Source: Anaerolineae bacterium (GTDB lineage Bacteria; Chloroflexota; Anaerolineae; 4572-78; J111). Taken from it: a stretch of 8,873 nt of DNA. This document shows positions 1-6,200 of the stretch, one piece after another (the first letter of the stretch is position 1; each line of letters starts with the position of its first letter). The notes beneath the pieces are model-generated. The model saw nothing but the letters and a program-made list of their open reading frames with translations, was not told the origin of the DNA and did no database searches. Made by a program: the position numbers and the translations under genes. The DNA lies in the NCBI GenBank assembly GCA_020433785.1, contig JAGRCC010000377.1, positions 1 to 8,873 on the forward strand, read 5' to 3'.

Positions 1-173
1 AAGAGGGTGCGCAAAGGCTGCGCTTCATTTCTGAACCCCAAGCCAAAAAGCAGTAGGATTAAAAATGGGCCTAAAATCAGGGTCAGAATCAACATAGGCT
101 GACGTAAGACGGCAAAAATCTCGCGGCCTAAAAAGGCCGTCAGACGAATAAAAAATTGGGTTATTTCAGTCAT
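1..173 (-). CDS. ABC-2 type transporter permease, N-terminal fragment
   Basis: This is the first 57 or so residues of an integral membrane protein that runs off the left edge. Reading down from the ATG at 173-171, the protein begins MTEITQFFIRLTAFLGRE. An amphipathic stretch leads into a hydrophobic segment at about residues 32-50 (MLILTLILGPFLILLLFGLG), the usual start of ABC-2 exporter permeases. Its start codon lies inside the end of the upstream ATPase gene: the shared bases are ATGACTGA, with ATG for the permease and TGA for the ATPase. A GGAGG Shine-Dalgarno sits five bases before the ATG. The overlap implies translational coupling, so the pair should form one exporter: the permease makes the membrane path and the ATPase drives it. 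The substrate cannot be told from this fragment. Family assignment rests on hydropathy and context. Confidence 0.8.
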   Translation of the reverse strand, partial: MTEITQFFIRLTAFLGREIFAVLRQPMLILTLILGPFLILLLFGLGFRNEAQPLRTL

Positions 174-1113
174 GGTTGCCTCCATCTTTGACTAACTCGA
201 CAAAAACGTCATCGAATGGCGGCAAATCTTCCTCGATTGACTCGACCTTAAGTTGCTGTTCTTTGGCCCAATCTATTAAGAGCGGGATGACCGTGCTGGC
301 ATTATCCGTAATAATGCGAAACGTATTAGGGCCAATCCGGGTGACATCTCCTTGAATAAAAGGGAGCAAGCGCAGCTCCGCTACAACCTGAGGCGGTACA
401 TAGTCACTGGTGCGAAGTTTGATGATGTCGCCGCCATAGGCCCGGCGGCGCAGATTTTTAGGGGTATCGACCATCAACAGCCGACCGCCGGCCAAAACCC
501 CCACGTAATCGCAGTAGGCGGCTTCACCCACATACTGAGTAGTAATGAACAACGTTTGGCCCTGCTCGCGGATAGACTGGAAATGATCCCAAAATTTTCG
601 GCGTAAAACCGGATCGATACCGGCCGTGGGTTCGTCCAGAAAGAGCAATCGTGGGTGGTGGATCAACGTCGCCGCCAAGCTGAGCCGCCGTTTCATCCCC
701 CCGGACAACTTACGCACGACCTTATTTTTGTGGTTAGTCAACTCAACAAAATCCAGCACTTCTTTTAAGCGTTTACCGCGACCAAACCCTACTCCATATA
801 ATGAAGCAACAAAATTTAAGTTTTCCCACACGCTCAAATCATCGTAAAGAACAAATAATTGTGGCATGTAGCCAATTTTTCTTTGGGTGGCGCGGCTAAA
901 TTCGCTGGGGGCCTCATCCAAAACGGCGATTTGACCATCGGTGGGCCGGTAGAGGCCGGTTAGCAAGCGAACTGTTGTCGTTTTTCCGCTTCCGCTTGGG
1001 CCGATAAAGCCAAAGATCGTTCCCTGAGGAATAGAGAAGGTTACATCTTTAACAGCCACTTCACTGCCAAACTGTTTAGTTAGATTTTGGGTATAAATAA
1101 CAGCGTTTTTCAT
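166..1113 (-). CDS. ABC transporter ATP-binding protein (DrrA/CcmA-like exporter family)
   Basis: A 315-residue cytoplasmic ATPase of an ABC-2 exporter. It shows the full nucleotide-binding order: Walker A GPSGSGKT (residues 38-45), Q-loop glutamine Q85 in GYMPQ, signature LSGGM (136-140), Walker B LLFLDEP (156-162) and D-loop GID (165-167). LSGGM instead of LSGGQ is usual in the DrrA/CcmA exporter group. The switch (H-loop) position reads TTQYVGEAAYCD (191-202), with Q193 where histidine is classical. The codon is clearly CAG, so this is not a misread. After about residue 215 comes a C-terminal accessory region typical of exporter ATPases. It overlaps the downstream permease gene by eight bases. 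The start at 1113 has no strong Shine-Dalgarno (only GATGATAA just upstream), but Lys-Asn-Ala and the LTKxFG beginning fit the family start. The substrate is unknown. Confidence 0.93.
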   Translation of the reverse strand: MKNAVIYTQNLTKQFGSEVAVKDVTFSIPQGTIFGFIGPSGSGKTTTVRLLTGLYRPTDGQIAVLDEAPSEFSRATQRKIGYMPQLFVLYDDLSVWENLNFVASLYGVGFGRGKRLKEVLDFVELTNHKNKVVRKLSGGMKRRLSLAATLIHHPRLLFLDEPTAGIDPVLRRKFWDHFQSIREQGQTLFITTQYVGEAAYCDYVGVLAGGRLLMVDTPKNLRRRAYGGDIIKLRTSDYVPPQVVAELRLLPFIQGDVTRIGPNTFRIITDNASTVIPLLIDWAKEQQLKVESIEEDLPPFDDVFVELVKDGGNHD

Positions 1114-1156
1114 TTATTATCATCAATCGCTACTATGGTTGATTTAAGTACGTCTC

Positions 1157-1165
1157 ATCATACCA
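1157..1165 (-). promoter_or_regulatory. Candidate extended -10 promoter for the ABC exporter genes
   Basis: On the minus strand these bases read TGG TATGAT. This is a TGn-extended -10 element whose hexamer matches TATAAT at five of six positions. Transcription would begin near 1150, leaving a 5' leader of under 40 bases before the ATPase start at 1113. No convincing -35 lies 17 bases upstream (TAGAAG), which is tolerated for extended -10 promoters. Motif-based prediction only. Confidence 0.4.
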
Positions 1166-1454
1166 ATATCGTTCATTAACTTCTATACTATACCGGGCAA
1201 TTTTAGGGGTTAATGTGGGTTAACTTACACGGGCCATAATAGCTAATTTGGCGTCGGCTAAGCCTCCGGATGGATAACGGTAAATTACCATCTGAGCTAT
1301 AGCCGGCTCCCCCTAATTATCCTCCCTAAAGTGGCAAATGAAGAAATAAGTATAACTCTAAAGAACGGGGAAAATAGCTCTATTAAAATGGGGCTTTTCG
1401 CCCGGTGGGGTGTACAGCCTTCGATAAAGATCTGATATCCTTGAGGCAATACTG

Positions 1455-1483
1455 TTGATAAACAAATTTTGTTTTACTATTTA
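1455..1483 (+). promoter_or_regulatory. Candidate promoter of the glsB-like gene with an internal palindrome
   Basis: TTGATA at 1455-1460 (five of six to the -35 consensus) is followed after 17 bases by TATTTA at 1478-1483, a weak -10. The spacer contains a perfect inverted repeat AACAAA-T-TTTGTT at 1461-1473, placed where a repressor could block RNA polymerase. The gene starts 25 bases further on, after AAGGAG at 1495-1500. The -10 match is poor, so the exact start is uncertain. Confidence 0.3.
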
Positions 1484-1508
1484 TTTTACTTAATAAGGAG
1501 AGTTTAAA

Positions 1509-1769
1509 ATGGATCTGGTATCAATTATTCTGTGGATCGTTATTGGGGCATTAGCCGGATGGATCGCTGGCGAAGTAATGCGTGGCCACGGATTTGGTTT
1601 GCTGGGCAATATTGTTGTTGGTATTGTGGGCGCTTTCATTGGTGGGTTCCTCTTCAGCGCTTTGGGTGTTGGGGTCGGTTTAGGCATGATTGGTTCGCTT
1701 ATTACTGCGACAGTTGGTGCAATTGTTCTGTTGTTCCTGATTAGCCTGGTGCGCCGTTCCGCAGTTTAA
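1509..1769 (+). CDS. GlsB/YeaQ/YmgE family membrane protein (transglycosylase-associated family)
   Basis: An 86-residue, almost wholly hydrophobic protein with three predicted membrane segments at about residues 4-22, 29-52 and 57-81. It shows the family pattern: IGALAGWIAGEVMRGHGFGLLGN at the N-terminus, then GIVGAFIGGFLF, a glycine-rich link, and a third helix ending in positive charges (VRRS). The length matches the family's usual 80-90 residues. An AAGGAG Shine-Dalgarno eight bases before the ATG supports this start. Members are often linked to envelope or general stress, but no biochemical activity is firmly established; the name 'transglycosylase-associated' is historical. The gene stands alone, with its own candidate promoter and a strong terminator about 105 bases after the stop. 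Nothing ties it functionally to the ABC exporter or the ACIII operon. Confidence 0.92.
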   Translation: MDLVSIILWIVIGALAGWIAGEVMRGHGFGLLGNIVVGIVGAFIGGFLFSALGVGVGLGMIGSLITATVGAIVLLFLISLVRRSAV

Positions 1770-1873
1770 CAGCCGCGTCCGACAGCCGGCCTGGGTTGCA
1801 TCGCCATCCCGGTTGAAGGATCTAGCCCTTCTCTTTCATTAGATACAATTTTAGAAAACTTAACCAAAAAGAT

Positions 1874-1901
1874 AAAAAGGTCCCACGACGGGGCCTTTTT
1901 T
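1874..1901 (+). terminator. Intrinsic (Rho-independent) terminator after the glsB-like gene
   Basis: An 11-base-pair stem AAAAAGGTCCC / GGGGCCTTTTT (1874-1884 with 1890-1900, one T-G wobble) closes a five-base loop ACGAC and runs into a T-rich tail (TTTTTT A TTTG TTT). The A-run on the left arm makes it potentially bidirectional. It ends the monocistronic glsB-like transcript and insulates the ACIII operon from upstream transcription. Confidence 0.93.
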
Positions 1902-2036
1902 ATTTGTTTGAGCATCACCGCAGATACTTCGATTTATCTCTTCTGAAAATATCGGGGCGATTTTCATCGCCGGCGTCACCCCAATAGAGCCGTTACTTTC
2001 CTCTCTAGCCTTAACTTGCATGAAGGGATTAAATAG

Positions 2037-2065
2037 TTGACAAAGTTAAGGGTAATGCATAAGAT
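2037..2065 (+). promoter_or_regulatory. Near-consensus sigma-70-type promoter, about 500 bases upstream of actA
   Basis: TTGACA (perfect -35, 2037-2042), exactly 17 bases, then TAAGAT (2060-2065; four of six to TATAAT). Transcription would begin near 2072, about 490 bases before actA. Either the ACIII operon has a long leader or this promoter makes a separate small RNA. It lies outside the upstream transcription unit, beyond the terminator at 1874-1901. Motif-based only, but the best sigma-70 match in the intergenic region. Confidence 0.5.
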
Positions 2066-2095
2066 TTAAACGCCGATGGCAAAGTTACAAATTAA

Positions 2096-2251
2096 TATTA
2101 GGTTCTAAATTCAGTAACTACGATTAACTTAAAGATTTGCTAAATAATTTGAACTGATGTATTGTACTTTCGTTCACAATCAAAGTAAGGTTCGTTTGCC
2201 ATAGTCTATTAAGTTTAAGAATAGAACATCACTAACGTTTAGAACCTTATA
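2096..2251 (+). repeat. Long-range inverted repeat enclosing two smaller hairpins
   Basis: Arms 2096-2110 and 2237-2251 pair over 15 positions: 13 Watson-Crick pairs, one T-G wobble and one T-T mismatch. The core is AGGTTCTAAA / TTTAGAACCT. Within the enclosed 126 bases are two perfect 6-base-pair hairpins, TACTTT/AAAGTA (2165-2170 with 2182-2187) and TCTATT/AATAGA (2205-2210 with 2220-2225). As RNA this could form a multibranch domain. As DNA it could be a small non-autonomous mobile element of about 146 bases: GGTTCTAAA / TTTAGAACC ends are flanked on both sides by TTA (2098-2100 and 2247-2249), a possible target duplication. The two readings cannot be separated from one sequence. Confidence 0.4.
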
Positions 2252-2256
2252 GATTT

Positions 2257-2316
2257 CCAGCTAATTCTGCAGGGTTTGACTGAAATATGATTGACCTACA
2301 CTCGGCAGATTAGCGG
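2257..2316 (+). repeat. Bulged inverted repeat (candidate RNA stem)
   Basis: GCTAATTCTGC (2260-2270) pairs with GCAGATTAGC (2305-2314) over ten base pairs with one bulged T. It extends by CC/GG (2257-2258 with 2315-2316) across a bulged A, giving 12 pairs. The 34-base loop holds two TTGAC copies (2277-2281 and 2291-2295). It lies between the long-range repeat and the next hairpin with almost no gap. Confidence 0.4.
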
Positions 2317-2317
2317 T

Positions 2318-2351
2318 TAGAATTTTACTATAGCCCCGGTAGTAAATTCTA
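2318..2351 (+). repeat. Hairpin with 12-base-pair stem
   Basis: TAGAATTTTACTA (2318-2330) and TAGTAAATTCTA (2340-2351) pair over 12 positions with one bulged T, closing the nine-base loop TAGCCCCGG. No T-run follows, so it is not an intrinsic terminator. Its GC-rich loop on an AT-rich stem is suited to RNA recognition, but no partner is visible. Confidence 0.45.
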
Positions 2352-2354
2352 GAC

Positions 2355-2379
2355 AGAGTAAGCCATCTTAGGTTACTCT
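2355..2379 (+). repeat. Short hairpin directly after the 12-base-pair hairpin
   Basis: AGAGTAA (2355-2361) pairs with TTACTCT (2373-2379). CC/GG (2363-2364 with 2371-2372) continues the stem across one bulged G to a six-base loop. Only three bases separate it from the preceding hairpin, continuing the run of adjacent stems. Confidence 0.35.
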
Positions 2380-2421
2380 TGAGGCTAGTTCATCCCAACT
2401 TGAAACATGTGAGACCATAAC

Positions 2422-2449
2422 TCCTCTTCGCCGAGGGTGATTTTTGTTT
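2422..2449 (+). terminator. Weak terminator-like hairpin upstream of actA
   Basis: TCCTC (2422-2426) pairs with GAGGG (2433-2437, one wobble) around TTCGCC. Three bases later comes a T-rich tail, TTTTT G TTT (2441-2449). The short stem and the gap before the T-run make it a weak intrinsic terminator at best. If functional it would attenuate transcripts from the promoter at 2037-2065 before they reach actA. Confidence 0.2.
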
Positions 2450-2473
2450 CTCGTTGGAACGCAGAAATATTCT
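2444..2473 (+). promoter_or_regulatory. Candidate proximal promoter of the ACIII operon
   Basis: TTGTTT (2444-2449), 18 bases, TATTCT (2468-2473; four of six to TATAAT). A transcript starting near 2480 would have a leader of about 83 bases before actA. It is weaker than the distal promoter but better placed. Motif-based only. Confidence 0.3.
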
Positions 2474-2562
2474 ATGCTTGTGCCTTAAATCCTCCCAATG
2501 GCCTAAATCTTTAGCTAAGGCCTGTTTGTCGGCAAAAAAATTTCGTAAAGTTAGGTGCGTAG

Positions 2563-3231
2563 ATGAATCAAATCTTTCATCCAAGTGCAAATGTTATTGC
2601 CAAAGCATCAATTGGAGCGCTGATCGTCCTGCTAGGTGTTTTAAGTGTGGGCATGATCTTCTTTGTTAGGTCAGGCTGGATGACCGGCGTGAATGTTGCT
2701 GAGGCCCAACCCGTCCCCTTTAGCCATCTCCACCACGTCCGGCAGTTAGGCATCGATTGCCGTTACTGCCACACAACGGTCGAAATAGCGTCCTCGCCAA
2801 ATATTCCTCCGACCGAAACATGTATGACCTGCCACTCGCAGGTCTGGACCGAAGCCCCTCTGCTTGAGCCGGTACGGGCCAGTTGGCGAGATAATGTATC
2901 GCTCGAATGGGAACGAGTGCATGACTTGTCAGATTTTGTTTATTTTAATCACTCCATCCACGTCAATAAAGGGGTTGGCTGTGAAACCTGCCACGGGCGC
3001 GTTGATAATATGCCTATCCCTTGGAAGGTAAACACGCTGCAAATGGAATGGTGTTTGGAGTGCCATCGTGATCCGGCTAAGTACGTTAGACCTGTTGATG
3101 AAGTATTTACTATGGGGTATGCCGAAACCTTACCCGCCGATTTTGACCAGCTAGTTGAAGGCCACGCTCTGGTGGCTGAATATGGCATTGAAGTTGGTCG
3201 TTTAGATAACTGCTCAATTTGCCACCGGTAG
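2563..3231 (+). CDS. actA: Alternative complex III pentahaem cytochrome c subunit ActA
   Basis: A 222-residue membrane-anchored multihaem cytochrome c. It has exactly five CXXCH sites: C66-H70 (CRYCH), C87-H91 (CMTCH), C140-H144 (CETCH), C164-H168 (CLECH) and C217-H221 (CSICH, at the very end). Two repeats of the FSHxxH or NHSxH type (residues 53-58 and 129-133) precede haem sites and offer distal histidines, as in other small multihaem cytochromes. Residues about 11-35 form one uncleaved membrane anchor that places the haem domain outside the cytoplasmic membrane. Haem count, length and position before actB match ActA of characterised ACIII. It takes electrons from the ActB clusters and hands them towards ActE. 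AGGTG five bases before the ATG supports the start. It is the first gene of the operon, with actB following after six bases. Confidence 0.95.
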   Translation: MNQIFHPSANVIAKASIGALIVLLGVLSVGMIFFVRSGWMTGVNVAEAQPVPFSHLHHVRQLGIDCRYCHTTVEIASSPNIPPTETCMTCHSQVWTEAPLLEPVRASWRDNVSLEWERVHDLSDFVYFNHSIHVNKGVGCETCHGRVDNMPIPWKVNTLQMEWCLECHRDPAKYVRPVDEVFTMGYAETLPADFDQLVEGHALVAEYGIEVGRLDNCSICHR

Positions 3232-3237
3232 GAGAGA

Positions 3238-6200
3238 ATGAGAAAAAACTTTGACATTCCATCAATCCGTAAACGTTTAGAAGGAACCCAAGGTAAAAAA
3301 TATTGGCGCAGCCTGGAAGAGATAGCTGAAACCGATGAGTTTCAGGATTTCCTGCACCATGAGTTTCCTCAAGGCGCCGATCAGTGGCTGAACCCGGTCA
3401 CCCGCCGTAATTTTTTAAAGCTGATGGGGGCCTCATTTGCCTTGGGTGGTCTAGCCGCCTGTTCGCCCACCCCTGCGGAGAAAATCGTGCCCTACGTCCG
3501 CGCTCCTGAAGAGATTGTACCGGGCCAACCAATATTTTATGCTACGGCAATGCCCCTGGGCGGGGTTGCAATGGCCCTGTTGGGCGAAAGCCACATGGGC
3601 CGCCCCACAAAAGTTGAAGGCAACCCCGACCACCCGGCCAGTCTGGGAGCCACCGATGCGATAGCTCAGGCGTCGGTCTTGAATTTGTACGATCCGGACC
3701 GGGCTCAGATTATTAGCCAGGGCGGGCTGTTAACTACCTGGAGCGCGTTTGTTGAAACTCTACGCCGGGAACTCGATGGTCAGCGAGCGAGCGGCGGCGC
3801 CGGGCTGCGAATCTTAAGCGAGACCGTCACCTCGCCGTCATTGCTTAGCCTGTTCCAAGAGGTTCTCAGCGAATTTCCTCAGGCCCGCTGGATTCAATAT
3901 GATCCCATCAACCGCGATAATGCCAGAGAAGGGGCCATTATGGCCTTTGGGGAAGACGTAAACACGGTTTATCAGTTTGACCAGGCCGAAGTCGTGGTTT
4001 CGCTTGATGCCAACTTTACCCAGTTTGGGCCGGGCAACGTGCGGTACGCGCGTGATTTTACCGACAAACGACGGGTGCAAGAAGAAAGCACGGCCATGAA
4101 CCGGCTGTACCTCGTTGAAACCATTCCCAGTGCTACCGGCACATTAGCCGATCATCGCCTGCCGCTGTCGTCGGCTCAAATTGAAGCCTTCGCCCGAGCG
4201 CTGGCTGCCGAATTAGGGGTTGATGTTGAAGCGCCGGCGGCTGACAGCCTGACCGCAGTGCCGGAAGGCTGGATTACCGCTATTGCCCAAGATTTACAGG
4301 CTAACGCCGGACAAAGTATCGTCATCGTTGGCGAAAATCAAGCTCCGGTGGTGCATGCCCTCGCTCACGCTATGAACGACGCGCTGGGGAATGTGGGGCA
4401 GACGGTGGTTTACACCGAACCATTGGAAGGCAACTCAATCAATCAGACGGAAACGCTGCGGGCCCTGGCCGATGATATGGCCAATGACCGGGTTGAGGTG
4501 CTAATTATTATGGGGGCCAACCCGGTTTATAACGCGCCAGCCGATACCCGTTTTGCCGAAAGTATTCGCCGGGTCCCGTTCCGGGCCAGAATTGGGCTGT
4601 ATATCGATGAAACCGCAGCCCTATGTGAATGGAATATTCCGCTGTCTCACTATCTGGAAAGCTGGTTTGATGCCCGCGCTTACGACGGCACAGTCACACT
4701 GACCCAACCGTTGGTTAATCCGCTGTATAGTAGTAAATCGCCCCACCAGTTTGTAGCGGCCATGATCGGCCAATCTGAGTCGAGCGATTATGACCTGGTT
4801 CGTGACTATTGGTCAGAGGAGCTTTCAAATCCTGATTTTGATAAGTTCTGGGAGCAGTCGCTGCATGATGGTTTTCTGCCCGATTCGGCCCCGGATACCA
4901 AGACGGTCAGCGTCTCAACGGCCGAGATCAACGCCGTGGCTCCGGTTGAAAGTAGTGGTTTGGAAATTAATTTTAGACCTGATCCCACCATTTGGGATGG
5001 GCAGTTTGCCAACAATGGTTGGCTGCAAGAGTTGCCTAAGCCCGTTTCCAAACTGACTTGGGAAAATGTGGCGGCGATCAGTCCGGCCACGGCGGAACGA
5101 CTTAATTTGACTAACGGCGACCTGGTCGAGCTAACCTATCGCGGCCGGTCGGTTCAAGCGCCGATTTGGGTTTTTCCAGGCCAAGCGAATGATACGGTCG
5201 TGACGACACTGGGCTATGGGCGGACCCTGGCCGGTCGTGTTGGTAGCGGTATCGGTTTTAGCGCCTACAGCTTGCAGAATTCTGATGCTCGCTGGTTTGA
5301 GTCGGGCGTGCAGTTAAATCAAGTCGGGCGGGGTTACAAGCTGGCCTCTACCCAGATGCACTATAATATGGAAGGTCGTCATCTGGTCCGAACCGGCACC
5401 ATCGAACGTTTCCGCGAAGAGCCGGAGTTCGTTGAGCATATGGCTGAACACGGCCCCTTTGACGAGAACTTATCGCTAATGCCGGGTTGGGAATATAACT
5501 CCTATGCCTGGGGGATGGTGGTTGATCTGAATGCCTGCAACGGTTGTAATGCCTGCGTGGTGGCCTGTCAGGCGGAGAATAATATTCCGGTGGTTGGCAA
5601 AGGACAGGTGTTGGTAGGCCGGGAAATGCAGTGGATGCGGATCGATAGCTACTTTGAAGGCGAACTGGATAACCCGCAGGCCCTCAACCAGCCGATGCTG
5701 TGCCAGCACTGCGAACAAGCGCCGTGCGAGTTGGTGTGCCCGGTGGGCGCTACCCTGCACGATGCTGAGGGGTTGAACATAATGGTTTACAACCGTTGTG
5801 TTGGCACCCGCTACTGTTCAAATAACTGCCCTTATAAAGTCCGCCGGTATAACTTCCTTGATTTTAATGATATGACTACCGAAAGTCTGAAAGGGCAGCG
5901 TAACCCTGATGTGACCGTACGGGTTCGTGGCGTAATGGAGAAGTGTACCTACTGTATCCAACGCATCAGCGGCGCGCGCATCCAAGCCAAAATTGAAAAT
6001 CGGCGCATTCAGGATGGCGAGGTTGTATCAGCCTGCCAGGCGGTTTGCCCCACCAAAGCCATTTATTTTGGCGACACGAACGATCCTGACAGCGAAGTGT
6101 CGAAGATGAAAGCCCAGCCTCACAATTATGGCGTCTTAACGGAATTGGGAACGCGGCCCCGCACGTCTTATCTGGCCAAATTTAGAAATCCCAATCCCGC

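Larger units (their letters stand above)
1114..1508. other. Divergent intergenic region between ABC exporter and glsB-like gene
   Basis: About 395 bases without a plausible gene. It separates two divergently transcribed units and carries a candidate promoter for each. Other visible structure is a direct repeat GGGTTAA at 1207-1213 and 1217-1223 (10-base period), a short palindrome GGTAA-A-TTACC at 1279-1289, an 8-base palindrome AGCCGGCT at 1301-1308, and a small GC hairpin GGGC-TTTTC-GCCC near 1392-1404. I see no tRNA or protein remnant. Confidence 0.6.
1902..2562. other. Long A+T-rich non-coding region upstream of the ACIII operon
   Basis: About 660 bases with no credible gene; the short open frames across the 2390-2670 part overlap actA and have no family look or good Shine-Dalgarno. 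It is visibly richer in A+T than the flanking genes. It contains overlapping short hairpins at 1945-1971, a near-consensus promoter at 2037-2065, several inverted repeats between 2096 and 2379, a weak terminator-like hairpin at 2422-2449, a second candidate promoter at 2444-2473 and competing short stems at 2482-2522. The length is unusual for a compact operon and suggests regulation, a separate small RNA, or a remnant of a small mobile element. Confidence 0.6.

Noticed and set aside
1392..1404. GGGC-TTTTC-GCCC hairpin as a minus-strand terminator
   Set aside because: Four base pairs only, an imperfect T-run, and no gene upstream of it on that strand to terminate.
1816..1832. GAAGG/CCTTC hairpin after the glsB-like gene as a terminator
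   Set aside because: Short stem with no proper T-run; the structure at 1874-1901 is a far better terminator.
2096..2251. Known small RNA such as 6S RNA, tmRNA, or a tRNA remnant
   Set aside because: I see no diagnostic sequence: no TΨC-like GGTTCGAATCC, no tag-peptide frame, and no clear 6S-like central bubble. Only generic structure can be claimed.
1902..2562. CRISPR array or tandem repeat array
   Set aside because: There are no regularly spaced direct repeats; short recurring words such as CAAAGTTA (2041, 2080) are too few and irregular.
2390..2590. 66-codon minus-strand open frame overlapping the actA start
   Set aside because: It overlaps the real start of actA, has no convincing family pattern and lies across likely regulatory sequence; its composition looks incidental.
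3500..5300. ActB N-terminal half as an active molybdenum enzyme
   Set aside because: The domain resembles molybdopterin oxidoreductases, but its context is ActB, where this domain is known to carry no molybdenum cofactor; no nearby evidence suggests otherwise.
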